From Enterococcus sp. PF1-24 (GTDB taxonomy: Bacteria > Bacillota > Bacilli > Lactobacillales > Enterococcaceae), in NCBI RefSeq assembly GCF_029893325.1, contig NZ_JARXWL010000007.1, positions 51,195 to 115,194 of the forward strand: a stretch of 64,000 bases of DNA, read 5' to 3'. Positions 54,219 through 63,291 of this stretch are shown here, piece after piece (position 1 is the first letter of the stretch; every line of letters begins with the position of its first letter). Both the position numbers and the translations under genes were made by a program. Under the pieces are notes generated by a model. It did no database searches and was not told where the DNA came from. It saw only the letters and a program-made list of their open reading frames with translations.

Positions 54219-55595
54219 TTACGCTTGTTCTCTTTTTTTAGCTCCAGCGATTTTTATTGCTGTCACCAAAAAACCACTAATTGCAGTTCCAATAACCAAA
54301 GCAATAATATAAAGTAATACATTAGAAACTGCTCCTGGAATTAAGAAAACGAAAAAACCGCCATGTGGTACTGCTATCCCACAATTAAAAAACATTGATA
54401 GAGCTCCAGTAATAGCAGAACCAATTGTAACTGACCCTAAAACACGTAACGGATCAGCCGCCGCAAAAGGAATAGCCCCCTCAGAAATAAACGAAAGTCC
54501 TAAAACCCAAGCTGATTTCCCAGCTTCTCTTTCTTCACTGGTATACAACTGTTTACCAAGAATTGTTGAAGAAAGTGCCATTGCTAATGGCGGAACCATT
54601 CCTGAAACCATAACAGCTGCCATAATTGTGCTTGTCTCACCTACTGCAAGGTTTGTCAATGAAGCTACACCGAAGAAATAAGCTGCTTTCCCAACCGGTC
54701 CAGCTAGATCAATAGCCATCATCGCACCTAGTATCAATCCTAATAAAACTGAATTAATCCCAGTTAAACTATTCAACCAATTCATAATTCCTTCGTTAAT
54801 CGCAGTAATCGGTACTCCAACAATAAATTTCATAATGCCGCCAACAATTAATACTGAAAGAACTGGTAAAATCAAAACAGGCAATAATCCAGAAAATGCA
54901 GCTGGTAACTTTAAAAGTTTCTTTAATAATAAAATAGTATATCCAGCCAAAAAGCCACCTAATAACGCACCAAGAAATCCCGCGTTCATGCTTGATGCAA
55001 CCATTCCAGCAACCATCCCAGGTACTAAACCGGGACGATCAGCAATAGAAAATGCGACATAACCACCAAGAATTGGCCACATTAAACCCATAGCTATACC
55101 ACCAAGCTCATTAATTGCTTGCGCTAAAGCTCCTTCAGAATTAATTCCTCCGAATGCAAACGCTAGGGCTATACATAACCCACCTGCAACGACAAACGGA
55201 ATCATATAAGAAACCCCGGTCATTAAATGGCTATAAATCCCTTTACTTTGTACTTTTTCGCTTTGTTGCGTTTCACCGTTAGTCATTTGGTAAACAGGTG
55301 CTGTTAATGAACGTTCCAATAAAGCTGGTCCGTCATTAATAGCTTCATTTACATCTACTTCAATTAATTTTTTACCATAAAATCGTTCTTTATTTACAGT
55401 TGTGCTAGCAGCTATCACAACTGCATCGGCTGCTTCAATATCAGAATCCGACAATACATTTTCAGCGCCAATTGAACCTTGTGTTTCAACCTTAATTTCA
55501 TAACCTTTTTCTTTGGCTGCCATTTCCAAATTTTCTGCTGCCATATACGTATGAGCAATTCCGGTAGAACAAGAAGTAATTGCAACTATTTTCAT
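54219..55595 (-). CDS. PTS fructose-family EIIBC component
   Basis: A 458-aa membrane transporter that takes up a sugar and phosphorylates it. The EIIB domain (residues 1-95) has the phospho-cysteine C9 in TSCSTGIAHTYMAA. A linker leads to the EIIC domain with about eight to nine membrane segments and the family signature FISEGAIPFAAADPLRV (near 385). AGGAGG precedes the ATG. EIIA is encoded separately just upstream. The sugar is not certain; the neighbours suggest something other than plain fructose. Confidence 0.93.
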   Translation of the reverse strand: MKIVAITSCSTGIAHTYMAAENLEMAAKEKGYEIKVETQGSIGAENVLSDSDIEAADAVVIAASTTVNKERFYGKKLIEVDVNEAINDGPALLERSLTAPVYQMTNGETQQSEKVQSKGIYSHLMTGVSYMIPFVVAGGLCIALAFAFGGINSEGALAQAINELGGIAMGLMWPILGGYVAFSIADRPGLVPGMVAGMVASSMNAGFLGALLGGFLAGYTILLLKKLLKLPAAFSGLLPVLILPVLSVLIVGGIMKFIVGVPITAINEGIMNWLNSLTGINSVLLGLILGAMMAIDLAGPVGKAAYFFGVASLTNLAVGETSTIMAAVMVSGMVPPLAMALSSTILGKQLYTSEEREAGKSAWVLGLSFISEGAIPFAAADPLRVLGSVTIGSAITGALSMFFNCGIAVPHGGFFVFLIPGAVSNVLLYIIALVIGTAISGFLVTAIKIAGAKKREQA

Positions 55596-55688
55596 CGATA
55601 TTTCCTCCTTAGCATTTTCGTTATATAAGTTTTTTATACTTAATTATTCCTAAATTGATTAAATAGACAGTTTAATGAAAATATTTTT

Positions 55689-56135
55689 TTATTCCCCGAT
55701 AATTGTATAGATTTCTTCTTTATCAACTGCGTTCATTAATCTATCTCGTATTTCTTGGTGCATCAATTTACGTGAAAGCTGGCTTAAAATTCGTAAATGC
55801 TCATCATTAGAGTTTTCTGGAACTGCAATTAAAAATAATAAATGTACTGGCTTCCCATCCATTGAATCATAAGCAATACCTTTCTGACTACGACCAAAAG
55901 CTAAACTGGGTGTCTGAACTGCAATGGATTTACCGTGTGGAATTCCTACACCAAAACCAATTCCAGTTGTTGATTCTTCCTCTCGAACCATTACCGCATC
56001 TAAATAGACATCTAAATCAGTTATTCGTTGACTTATTTTCATTTTTTCGGCTAATTCTTTTATTCCATCAATTTTTGTTTGACTATTCATTTCCAATACG
56101 ATTAATTCTTCACTTATAAGTTCTTTTAATCCCAT
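55689..56135 (-). CDS. PTS fructose/mannitol-family EIIA component
   Basis: A 148-aa phosphocarrier that passes phosphate from HPr to EIIB. The active His is H67 in GFGVGIPHGKS. The fold follows the usual pattern (VREEESTTGIG, VHLLFLIAVPEN, HLRILSQLSRKL). It starts directly behind the deoC stop (TAA ATG), so translation is coupled. It belongs with the EIIBC gene. Confidence 0.95.
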   Translation of the reverse strand: MGLKELISEELIVLEMNSQTKIDGIKELAEKMKISQRITDLDVYLDAVMVREEESTTGIGFGVGIPHGKSIAVQTPSLAFGRSQKGIAYDSMDGKPVHLLFLIAVPENSNDEHLRILSQLSRKLMHQEIRDRLMNAVDKEEIYTIIGE

Positions 56136-56831
56136 TTAGTTATTCTCCTTTTTTAATGCCTTATATTCTTCAACAATCGGAATTCCTGAACTAGTTCCCA
56201 AACGCTGTGCTCCTGCTTCTACCATCGCTAAAGCTGTCTCTAAATCACGGATACCTCCAGCAGCTTTCACTTTCACTTTATCCCCAACAATTTTTTTCAT
56301 TAAACGAACATCTGCTAATGTTGCTCCACCTGTTCCAAAACCAGTTGATGTTTTTACAAAATCAGGTAATACTTCTCTAGCAATCTCACATACAGTAATT
56401 TTTTCTTCATCTGTTAAGTAGCAATTTTCAAGAATAACTTTACTTAATATTTTATTTTTTCGGCAAACAGCTACAATATCTTCCATTTCTTTACGAATAT
56501 AATCAACATTTCCTTCTTTTAGTTCACCAACATTGATTACATAGTCAATTTCGTCCGCACCATTCTTGATTGCATTTTCTACTTCAAATACTTTTGTTTC
56601 AATTGTTGTTTGTCCTAAAGGGAATCCAATCGCTGCACCTACATGAACTGGGCTGTCTTTCAAAAGCTCTGCACATAAACTTACTGGAGATGAGTTAATA
56701 GCAACCATCTTAAATCCATATTCGTCAGCTTCTTGACATAATTTTTCAAATCCTGAATGTACCGCATCCGCTTTCAATAATGTGTGATCTACCAAATTTG
56801 CCAGTTCTTTTACAGTTAAATTAATTGTCAT
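56136..56831 (-). CDS. deoC: Deoxyribose-phosphate aldolase
   Basis: A 231-aa class I aldolase that cleaves 2-deoxyribose 5-phosphate to acetaldehyde and glyceraldehyde 3-phosphate. The Schiff-base Lys is in FVKTSTGFGTGGAT (about 160), with a second Lys in KVKAAGGIRD (about 188) and an Asp in GADEIDYVINVG (near 95). The ATG at 56831 has GGAGG 7 nt upstream; longer readings are not supported. It is the first gene behind the DeoR regulator in an operon with a PTS. Whether it acts on deoxyribose phosphate or a related deoxy sugar phosphate is open. Confidence 0.94.
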   Translation of the reverse strand: MTINLTVKELANLVDHTLLKADAVHSGFEKLCQEADEYGFKMVAINSSPVSLCAELLKDSPVHVGAAIGFPLGQTTIETKVFEVENAIKNGADEIDYVINVGELKEGNVDYIRKEMEDIVAVCRKNKILSKVILENCYLTDEEKITVCEIAREVLPDFVKTSTGFGTGGATLADVRLMKKIVGDKVKVKAAGGIRDLETALAMVEAGAQRLGTSSGIPIVEEYKALKKENN

Positions 56832-56862
56832 TTTATTTCCTCCTATATTTGAATTCGTTTTC

Positions 56863-56890
56863 ATTCTAACATATATTTTCACTTTATCAA
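56863..56890 (-). promoter_or_regulatory. Promoter of the deoC-PTS operon
   Basis: On the minus strand TTGATA (56885-56890) and TAGAAT (56863-56868) have a 16-bp spacer. They lie 32 nt before the deoC ATG and abut the inverted repeat at 56896-56932. Confidence 0.65.
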
Positions 56891-56895
56891 CATAT

Positions 56896-56932
56896 AAAAG
56901 CAAATGAAAATAGATATTTTTCATTTGCTTTT
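56896..56932. promoter_or_regulatory. Perfect 15-bp inverted repeat, candidate DeoR operator
   Basis: Arms AAAAGCAAATGAAAA (56896-56910) and TTTTCATTTGCTTTT (56918-56932) flank a 7-nt centre just upstream of the deoC -35. The 12-mer ATTTGCTTTTGA occurs here (56923-56934) and again in front of deoR (57778-57789), so both sites probably bind the DeoR-family regulator. Confidence 0.6.
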
Positions 56933-56947
56933 GAAAAGACAAAAAAA

Positions 56948-56973
56948 GACTAAAACATATTAAAGTTTTAGTC
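56948..56973 (-). terminator. Terminator of the deoR gene
   Basis: The stem GACTAAAAC/GTTTTAGTC is followed on the minus strand by TTTTTTTG. It lies 9 nt behind the deoR stop and separates its transcript from the deoC operon. Confidence 0.8.
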
Positions 56974-56981
56974 CATAATAA

Positions 56982-57761
56982 CTACGCAATCGAAACACTT
57001 AAATTCAATCTTTTTAGTTCCTTTAACTTTTCATCGGTAATCTCATTATCCGTGATAAATAAATCTACTTCATTTGGTCTAGCAAATAATTTAAAACTAT
57101 CTTTCCTAATTTTGCTAGATTCACAAAGTAATAATTTCTCTTTCGCAATTGTAAACAGAACTTTTTTCAATTCTGCAGTTCCAATATTCGGTGTAGAATA
57201 GCCTTTTTCTGGAGAAAAAGAAGTTGTTCCAATCACTGCTTTATCCACCAAAAAAGTTCGCAAAGATTCAATCACCATTTCCCCAGAAGCATACTGAAAT
57301 CCATTACGAATAATACCGCCAATAAAGCAAATTTCATGGTTAGTTTCTTCACTAAGCATTGAAGCTATTTGTAAATCATAAGTAAGGATACGTAAATCTT
57401 TAACCGAACTATTTATCAATGCTTCAGCAAAAGCCAAACAAGATGTTCCTGTATCAATCACCAAAGAGTCTCCATCATTAAGTAAATCCACGGCTTTACG
57501 AGCTATTTTTCGCTTTTCATCTGTTAAAGTACGTACTTTGGGTTTATCTTCAAAACTTCTTTGAAGATTGCGAATCGCACCACCATGTGTACGCGTCAAC
57601 AAGTGTTCTTTTTCTAATTCTCGCATATCTGTACGAATTGTACTTCCTGAAACTTGAAAAAGTTCAACTAAATCAACTACTTGAAGTCGTTCTTGTTCCT
57701 CTAACAAACGTAATATTTTAGCTTTCCGTTCTTCTGCGTACATAAATTTATTTTCGTCCAA
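56982..57761 (-). CDS. DeoR-family transcriptional regulator
   Basis: A 259-aa repressor. The N-terminal helix-turn-helix (ILRLLEEQERLQVVDLVELF, SGSTIRTDMRELEKEHLLTRTHGGA) precedes a C-terminal sugar-phosphate-sensing domain (DSLVIDTGTSCLAFAEAL, RILTYDLQIASML, GGIIRNGFQYASGE, KAVIGTTSFSPEKGYSTPN). The start is a TTG behind GGCGGTGGGG; an ATG at 57743 lacks a close ribosome binding site. It controls the deoC-PTS operon, probably responding to a sugar phosphate made by the PTS. Confidence 0.9.
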   Translation of the reverse strand: MDENKFMYAEERKAKILRLLEEQERLQVVDLVELFQVSGSTIRTDMRELEKEHLLTRTHGGAIRNLQRSFEDKPKVRTLTDEKRKIARKAVDLLNDGDSLVIDTGTSCLAFAEALINSSVKDLRILTYDLQIASMLSEETNHEICFIGGIIRNGFQYASGEMVIESLRTFLVDKAVIGTTSFSPEKGYSTPNIGTAELKKVLFTIAKEKLLLCESSKIRKDSFKLFARPNEVDLFITDNEITDEKLKELKRLNLSVSIA

Positions 57762-57777
57762 ATCCCCACCGCCTGTT

Positions 57778-57789
57778 ATTTGCTTTTGA
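57778..57789. promoter_or_regulatory. Repeat of the deoC operator motif in front of deoR
   Basis: ATTTGCTTTTGA, identical to 56923-56934, is followed by TTGCTTTCATTTCAAAGCA. It suggests autoregulation of the DeoR-family gene. Confidence 0.5.
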
Positions 57790-57917
57790 TTGCTTTCATT
57801 TCAAAGCATAACATGATTAGCTGTGAAAAGAAAGGAATTCTGTAGATTGATTTTTATTCAGCTAACAACTATAAATTTTTTTATATTAAATAGCATCAAA
57901 ATAAACTTAATAAAAAA

Positions 57918-57943
57918 ACACCTTTCTTTTCCAAGAAAAATGT
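57918..57943 (-). terminator. Terminator of the two small hypothetical genes
   Basis: Arms ACACCTTTCTT and AAGAAAAATGT pair over 11 positions on the minus-strand RNA, with two G-U pairs. TTTTTTT follows. Confidence 0.65.
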
Positions 57944-57953
57944 CTTTCACTCA

Positions 57954-58085
57954 CTATTTATTAAAAATTTTAGGTCCTTTACGCATGTTTTTCTGATCGT
58001 TTTTTGGTGCGCTCATTTGTTTCGAACGACCGCCACCGGTTTGTTTCTTTTTAATCAGCTCTAACATTTTTTCTTTTGAATTCAA
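57954..58085 (-). CDS. Small basic protein, 43 aa
   Basis: Short gene in a region with no longer frame. The start is a TTG 8 nt behind AAGGTGG. The protein begins MNSKEKMLELIKKKQ, has a glycine patch TGGGRSKQ and ends NMRKGPKIFNK. It is basic and probably soluble. It follows the hypothetical membrane-protein gene by 39 nt, on the same strand, and has its own terminator. No function is known. Confidence 0.65.
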   Translation of the reverse strand: MNSKEKMLELIKKKQTGGGRSKQMSAPKNDQKNMRKGPKIFNK

Positions 58086-58124
58086 AATCTTCACCACCTT
58101 TAAACTTTTCAACTATATATCATC

Positions 58125-58652
58125 TTATTTTTTCTTTTTTTGCTTTTTTTCATCTTTTATAAAGAAAGATAAGGTAAATAACACGCTCAAGATTATTAAA
58201 TAAATAAGTAACGCTTTTTTAGCATCTGATGAATCGACAAACCATAATGGTTTAACAGTCACTTTTTGGCTATATTTTTTGTGAAAACCAATTGTTCCAT
58301 GACAAACAAGCAATACGACATTAAGCCATTTAAACTGACTAATAAATTCAGCCAAGCTGCGACTGTTTTTTTTCGTTTTATTAGTAAACTGCCCCCACAG
58401 AGTCAAAAATAATAATAGTATATTAGTAAACAGCGGAACTTTCCAGGCTGAATCATCCAACTGGACTATGATTGCAGTAATCAGCCCGAAAATTGGTACA
58501 ACTAATAGATTTAAAGCGATAGACAATCCGTCATGTTCTTCTAAAAATTCCGCTAAGGAAAAACGTCTCCGTTTTCTTTTACGTTTATACTCGAAAGTAT
58601 CGGCTTCAATTTGTTGTTGCTTAAGCCTTTTACGTTTCTTTTTGGAATTCAA
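58125..58652 (-). CDS. Hypothetical membrane protein
   Basis: A 175-aa protein. The first 33 residues are highly basic (MNSKKKRKRLKQQQ ... YKRKRKRRRF), followed by about four hydrophobic segments (LNLLVVPIFGLITAIIV, LFTNILLLFLTLWG, WLNVVLLVCHGTIGF, LLIYLIILSVLFTLSFF) and a lysine-rich tail. The start is a TTG behind AAAGGGTGA, the same arrangement as the 43-aa gene downstream. I recognise no characterised family. Confidence 0.7.
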   Translation of the reverse strand: MNSKKKRKRLKQQQIEADTFEYKRKRKRRRFSLAEFLEEHDGLSIALNLLVVPIFGLITAIIVQLDDSAWKVPLFTNILLLFLTLWGQFTNKTKKNSRSLAEFISQFKWLNVVLLVCHGTIGFHKKYSQKVTVKPLWFVDSSDAKKALLIYLIILSVLFTLSFFIKDEKKQKKKK

Positions 58653-58812
58653 AATTTCACCCTTTGTTATTTACTTAATTCATCATTCTTCTCAAAAATC
58701 AGCTGCTTTTAAAGTGTATCAAATTTGCCACTAATATTAAAGAAAATCTTTGGCTGTCTACAGATAAAAAACGTTATCATAGGCATTTTTGCTAATGCTG
58801 TGTATCAAAAAA

Positions 58813-58842
58813 GCAGTTAAGCCAGAAAAACAGCTTAACTGC
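58813..58842 (-). terminator. Terminator of pnp
   Basis: A 10-bp perfect stem GCAGTTAAGC/GCTTAACTGC is followed on the minus strand by TTTTTTG. It lies 9 nt behind the pnp stop. Confidence 0.9.
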
Positions 58843-58850
58843 TAAGTGAT

Positions 58851-60962
58851 TTAGTCTTTTTTATCTTCGTTTAAAACTGCTTTACGAGAGACATTTACAC
58901 GGCCTTGACGGTCAATTTCAGTTACTTTAACTAAGACTTCGTCGCCAAGTTTTACAACATCTTCTACTTGGTTGACGCGTTCGTTAGCTAATTGAGAAAT
59001 ATGAACTAAGCCATCTTTGCCTTTCGCTAAGTTAACAAAGGCACCGAATTTTTCAATTCGGACTACTTTACCTAAGTAAACTTCGCCGACTTTGATTTCT
59101 TTTGTTAATTCTTTGATAATTTGAATAGCTTTTTTGATCATATCGGCATCGGCAGAAGCAATGCTAACATTACCTTCTTGGTCGATATCAATTTTAACGC
59201 CTGTTTCATCAATGATACCGTTGATGGTGTCGCCACCTTTACCAATAACATCTTTGATTTTAGCAGGATCAATTTTAATCATTTCAATTTTTGGCGCGTA
59301 TTGGCTTAACTCTTCACGCGGCGCAGCTAATGTTGAAGTTAATTCTTCTAAAATTTCCATCCGCGCTTTTTTCGCTTGAGCTAAAGCTTCAGTTAAAATT
59401 TGTTCAGTGATTCCTTGGATTTTAATATCCATTTGTAAAGCTGTAATTCCGGCTTTCGTTCCGGCAACTTTAAAGTCCATATCGCCAAGGTGATCTTCTA
59501 AGCCTTGAATATCAGTTAAAATAGTGTAGTTTTCACCGTCAGAAACAAGTCCCATAGCAATCCCTGCAACCGGTGCTTTAATCGGCACCCCAGCATCCAT
59601 TAAGGCCAATGTTCCAGCACAAATACTAGCTTGTGAAGAAGAACCATTTGATTCCAATACTTCGGCTACTAAACGAATTGTGTAAGGAAATTCTGATTCG
59701 TCAGGAATTACTTGCGCTAAGGCTCTTTCACCTAAAGCACCATGTCCGATTTCACGACGACCTGGTGAACCAGCACGCCCTGTTGAACCAACAGAGAATT
59801 GCGGGAAGTTGTAGTGGTGAATGAATCGTTTACTATCTTCAACTCCTAAGCCATCAATAATTTGATGCTCTCCTAAAGGTGCTAAAGTACAAGCAGATAA
59901 AGCTTGCGTTTGGCCCCGTGTAAATAAACCTGAACCGTGTACTCGTGGTAATAAAGCCACTTCTGAATCTAATTGACGGATTTCATCTAATTTACGGCCA
60001 TCAGGACGAATTTTATCAATCGTGATTAATTCACGAACCACATCTTTTTCTAAATCTTCAGCAATTTGTTTGACTTCTTTGTTGATGCTATCTGCTTCTT
60101 CAGTGTCAGCAAATTTTTCAGCATAAACTTCTTTAACTGTTTCTTTGACTTTTTCGATTTCATCTTCACGAGCCAATTTTTCTTCTGTCATTACAGCTGT
60201 TTTCATAGTTGCATAGTAAGCATCAAAAATTTCTTTTTTCAAGTCAGGATTAACTTGTAAAAGTTTTACTTCCATTTTTTCTTTGCCGACAGCGGCTACG
60301 ATTTCTTCTTGGAAAGCAATCATTTCTTTAATTGCTTCAAAACCAAATAGTAAAGCACCTAGCATATCATCTTCAGAAACTTCTTTGGCGCCACTTTCTA
60401 CCATGTTAATCGCTTTTTTGGTACCAGCAACAGTTAATTCAATATCAGTTGCTGCAGCTTGTTCAATCGTTGGGTTCAACACATATTCGCCAGCCACACG
60501 ACCAACTTCAACGCCAGCAATCGGGCCATCAAAAGGAATATCAGAAATTGATAAAGCTAAAGACGAACCTAACATCGCTGCCATTGCTGGTGAGCAATCT
60601 TGCTCTACGCTCATTACCACGTTGGTTACTTGAACTTCGTTACGGAAACCTTCCGCAAACATCGGGCGGATTGGGCGGTCAATTAAGCGGGCAGTTAAGG
60701 TTGCTGCAGTACTTGGACGACCTTCTCGTTTAATGAAGCCACCGGGAACTTTCCCTACAGCATACATTTTTTCTTCATAATTAATAGTTAACGGGAAGAA
60801 ATCAGTATCTTTTGCTTCTTTAGAAGCCACGGCTGCACTTAAAACCACTGTATCGCCATAACGAACTAAAACTGCACCATTAGCTTGTTTAGCTAATTGA
60901 CCGATTTCTACTTGTAGCAGGCGTCCGCCCCAAGTTGTTTTGAAAACTTGTTTTTCTGTCAT
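58851..60962 (-). CDS. pnp: Polyribonucleotide nucleotidyltransferase (PNPase)
   Basis: A 703-aa 3'-to-5' phosphorolytic exoribonuclease of the RNA degradosome. It has two RNase PH domains ([19 protein letters not shown] at the start, [16 protein letters not shown] in the second core near residue 370), a KH domain ([16 protein letters not shown] near 560) and an S1 domain ([15 protein letters not shown] near 630). The ATG at 60962 has GGAGG upstream. A long leader hairpin lies between rpsO and pnp. Confidence 0.97.
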   Translation of the reverse strand: MTEKQVFKTTWGGRLLQVEIGQLAKQANGAVLVRYGDTVVLSAAVASKEAKDTDFFPLTINYEEKMYAVGKVPGGFIKREGRPSTAATLTARLIDRPIRPMFAEGFRNEVQVTNVVMSVEQDCSPAMAAMLGSSLALSISDIPFDGPIAGVEVGRVAGEYVLNPTIEQAAATDIELTVAGTKKAINMVESGAKEVSEDDMLGALLFGFEAIKEMIAFQEEIVAAVGKEKMEVKLLQVNPDLKKEIFDAYYATMKTAVMTEEKLAREDEIEKVKETVKEVYAEKFADTEEADSINKEVKQIAEDLEKDVVRELITIDKIRPDGRKLDEIRQLDSEVALLPRVHGSGLFTRGQTQALSACTLAPLGEHQIIDGLGVEDSKRFIHHYNFPQFSVGSTGRAGSPGRREIGHGALGERALAQVIPDESEFPYTIRLVAEVLESNGSSSQASICAGTLALMDAGVPIKAPVAGIAMGLVSDGENYTILTDIQGLEDHLGDMDFKVAGTKAGITALQMDIKIQGITEQILTEALAQAKKARMEILEELTSTLAAPREELSQYAPKIEMIKIDPAKIKDVIGKGGDTINGIIDETGVKIDIDQEGNVSIASADADMIKKAIQIIKELTKEIKVGEVYLGKVVRIEKFGAFVNLAKGKDGLVHISQLANERVNQVEDVVKLGDEVLVKVTEIDRQGRVNVSRKAVLNEDKKD

Positions 60963-61022
60963 TTTTATTTTTCCTCCGTTTCGCTTAAAAGCAAACTTTA
61001 TTATTTTTCGTTTTTTTAAAAG

Positions 61023-61089
61023 CGAGACGCTACTAAACAAATGGAAATAGCTAACCGTTAGCTGCTTTCATTTGGTTAGTAGAGTGTCG
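61023..61089 (-). promoter_or_regulatory. Long hairpin in the pnp leader
   Basis: CTACTAA (61030-61036) pairs with TTAGTAG (61076-61082), CAAATG with CATTTG, and AGCTAA with TTAGCT around a 3-nt loop. Together they give about 25 paired positions with only a few mismatches. In Escherichia coli a comparable double-stranded pnp leader is cut by RNase III for autoregulation. Whether this species does the same is inference. Confidence 0.6.
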
Positions 61090-61139
61090 GTAAACTTTTA
61101 AAAAAACAAATTTTAATCTGGTTAGAAATTAGCAAAAAA

Positions 61140-61161
61140 GTGAGATTCCTTGGAACCTCAC
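61140..61161 (-). terminator. Terminator of rpsO
   Basis: Arms GTGAGATTCC and GGAACCTCAC (one mismatch pair allowed as G-U) have a 2-nt loop and TTTTTTG after it on the minus strand. It lies 14 nt behind the rpsO stop. Confidence 0.8.
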
Positions 61162-61175
61162 TTTCGCGTTGTTAA

Positions 61176-61445
61176 TTAACGACGTAATCCTAAACGTTGG
61201 ATTAATTCGCGGTAACGTTGTACGTCTTTATCGCGTAAGTAAGCTAATAAGTTACGACGATGACCGATTTTTTTCATTAGTCCACGGTAAGAATGATGAT
61301 CTTTTTTGTGAACGCGAGCATGCTCATTCAAGTGATTGATTTCGTAAGTTAGTACAGCAATTTGTACTTCTGGAGAACCAGTATCACCTTCATGGCGAGC
61401 ATATTCTGAAATGATTTGATTTTTTTGTTCTTTTGAAATTGCCAT
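61176..61445 (-). CDS. rpsO: Ribosomal protein S15
   Basis: An 89-aa small-subunit protein that binds 16S rRNA. Typical sequence: [21 protein letters not shown] and [26 protein letters not shown], ending [13 protein letters not shown]. The ATG at 61445 has GAGGTGG 5 nt upstream; the longer reading is not needed. The rpsO-pnp order is the conserved bacterial one. Confidence 0.97.
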   Translation of the reverse strand: MAISKEQKNQIISEYARHEGDTGSPEVQIAVLTYEINHLNEHARVHKKDHHSYRGLMKKIGHRRNLLAYLRDKDVQRYRELIQRLGLRR

Positions 61446-61472
61446 GAGTTCCACCTCTTTCTTCATTTTAAT

Positions 61473-61519
61473 CCTATAACTGAGTAAAGCGTTGGTGAAG
61501 CACTTAACCAAGAAATAGG
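61473..61519 (-). promoter_or_regulatory. Candidate S15 leader structure
   Basis: On the minus strand CCTAT (61515-61519) can pair with ATAGG (61473-61477), enclosing TTGGT/ACCAA and further unpaired sequence. S15 is known to bind its own mRNA leader in Bacillus-type species at a junction of this size. This is a weak structural hint only. Confidence 0.3.
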
Positions 61520-61838
61520 GCGGTATGTCAAGCATACAGATATACTTTACTTGAAATTACCAAAAAAAGCAAGCTTTAATTAAAAGAGCGGAAAGGGCTC
61601 GTTCAGCTCCCAAGTAAAATACATAAAGAAATTATAGCGGTGCTTTCTACCACAAATTTCTTCTTCACTTTATCGAGTGGTGCAAAGCCTCACAGCTGGA
61701 TTACAGAAAAAGCGGGAAAAATACAAAATTACATTTTTTTGCTTGCTTTGTTTTTGCAGTATCTAAGCTTTTTATGTTAAACTATAAGGGCAATCTGCCT
61801 GATTATTATCAGGCCACTTTGAAAGGAGTCAACCTCGT
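61520..61838. other. Intergenic region between rpsO and def
   Basis: About 390 bp lie between the divergent rpsO and def genes without a convincing open frame. Besides the rpsO leader it holds TTGACA at 61528-61533 on the minus strand with a poor -10, and A/T-rich promoter-like DNA before def (TTAAACTATAAG near 61777-61788). There is also a short dyad CCTGAT/ATCAGG near 61798-61813. No RNA gene is recognisable. Confidence 0.4.
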
Positions 61839-62399
61839 TTGATTACAATGGATAATATTATTCGTGAAGGGCATCCGACTTTACGAAAAGTAGCTGCAGA
61901 AGTTGCACTACCACTTTCTCCTGAAGATATCGCTTTAGGAAAAGAAATGATGGAATTTTTATTGAATAGCCAAGACCCGATTAAATCTGAAGAGTTAGCT
62001 TTACGTGGTGGCGTTGGTTTAGCAGCACCGCAGTTAGATATTTCTAAACGAATTATCGCACTCCATGTTCCAGCTGATGAAGAAGATGCGGCGCCGGTTC
62101 TAAGTGCGGTCATGTATAACCCTAAAATTTTGAGTCATTCGGTACAAGATACTTGTTTAGGAGAAGGGGAAGGTTGTCTTTCTGTTGACCGAGAAGTCCC
62201 TGGTTATGTTGTCCGCCACGCTAAAATCACAGTTTCTTACTATGATATGAATGGCAACAAACAAAAAATCCGTCTTAAAGGTTATGAATCAATCGTTGTT
62301 CAACATGAAATTGATCATTTAAATGGCATTATGTTCTACGATCACATTAATGAACAAAATCCTTTTGCCTTAAAAGAAGGCGTCTTAGTCATTGAATAA
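61839..62399 (+). CDS. def: Peptide deformylase
   Basis: A 186-aa metalloenzyme that removes the formyl group from nascent proteins. All three motifs are present: GVGLAAPQ (about 59), EGCLSV (about 110) and QHEIDHLNG (about 153) with the metal ligands. The start is TTG at 61839, 10 nt behind AGGAG; an ATG at 61848 is too far from it. It is divergent from rpsO. Confidence 0.96.
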   Translation: MITMDNIIREGHPTLRKVAAEVALPLSPEDIALGKEMMEFLLNSQDPIKSEELALRGGVGLAAPQLDISKRIIALHVPADEEDAAPVLSAVMYNPKILSHSVQDTCLGEGEGCLSVDREVPGYVVRHAKITVSYYDMNGNKQKIRLKGYESIVVQHEIDHLNGIMFYDHINEQNPFALKEGVLVIE

Positions 62400-62410
62400 A
62401 ATTTAAATTT

Positions 62411-62443
62411 AAAAGTGGGGCAATCGCTGATTGTCCCACTTTT
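62411..62443. terminator. Terminator between def and the sigma factor gene
   Basis: A stem of about 14 bp (AAAGTGGGGCAATC and GATTGTCCCACTTT, one G-U) lies between convergent genes and has a T run in the plus direction. Confidence 0.85.
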
Positions 62444-62447
62444 TTAC

Positions 62448-63008
62448 TTATTCACGATTTTCCACTAGATGATCAGTCAATTTCTTTTTCCCACGATCTA
62501 ACGCGTTCCGCACTTGATTCTCTGAAATATGTAGCAGCTGGGCAATTTCAGCTAAATCCATTTGCAATAAGTAACAACTCATGACTGCTCCCTCTCTTTC
62601 AGAAAACAACGTTTGATACTTTTGAAAATTTTCTTTTAAAATCATATTTTCCAAAATATGCGGTTGATAGTTCATGCCTTTGCGATAATTCGCTTCATCA
62701 ACAGGTGCTAATTTCTCTAAAGAACAACTTAACACATCCGCTTTACGTTTCAAAGCGGTTTGTTTCCGCAATAAACTGTTAATATGATTTACAAAAGCTA
62801 ACTTGAAAAAATGCCCTAGCGTCGCCCCTTTTTCCACATCGTAGCAAGTCAATATTTTATAAAAAACAATTTGACCTTCTTGGAGCCAATCATCATTATC
62901 AAAATTATTTAAACGGTATTTTTTCTGCAACTTAAATACAATCGGCTTATAACGATTAAATAATTGTAAAAATTCTTCTTGCTGCCTAAACGATTGAGAT
63001 TGTGCCAT
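62448..63008 (-). CDS. Sigma-70 family RNA polymerase sigma factor
   Basis: A 186-aa sigma factor of compact ECF or SigH/ComX-like size. Region 2 is visible in NFDNDDWLQEGQIVFYKIL (residues 36-54) and region 4 in MDLAEIAQLLHISENQVRNALDRGKKKL near the C-terminus. AAGGAGG precedes the ATG at 63008. There is no anti-sigma factor next to it. In related Enterococcus-type organisms such factors are competence- or stress-related, but the role here is unknown. Confidence 0.85.
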   Translation of the reverse strand: MAQSQSFRQQEEFLQLFNRYKPIVFKLQKKYRLNNFDNDDWLQEGQIVFYKILTCYDVEKGATLGHFFKLAFVNHINSLLRKQTALKRKADVLSCSLEKLAPVDEANYRKGMNYQPHILENMILKENFQKYQTLFSEREGAVMSCYLLQMDLAEIAQLLHISENQVRNALDRGKKKLTDHLVENRE

Positions 63009-63291
63009 TTGTTGTTCCTCCTTAAGATTCAAATGAACACAACAACAGCCTTTCCTACATCTTATCAAAATCTCTCGCTAAACAGCGCTTTCTTTTTTTG
63101 TTTTTCGCAAAAATTCCCGCTTGCAGGCAGGAATTTCTGAGAAAAAAGAATGAAAAACAAGGAAATCACAAAAAAATGCGTATTTCTTTATAGCAATAAA
63201 AAAGGAACTGACCCAGAATAGTGGGACATAATAAAAAAGCACTTCTTGTTGAATTCAAGTAAAATGAATTTAACAGGAGGTGCTTTTTAGC

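Noticed and set aside
63108..63137. Inverted repeat AAATTCC/GGAATTT before the sigma factor gene
   Set aside because: Lacks a T run and lies upstream of the gene; too weak to call a terminator or operator.
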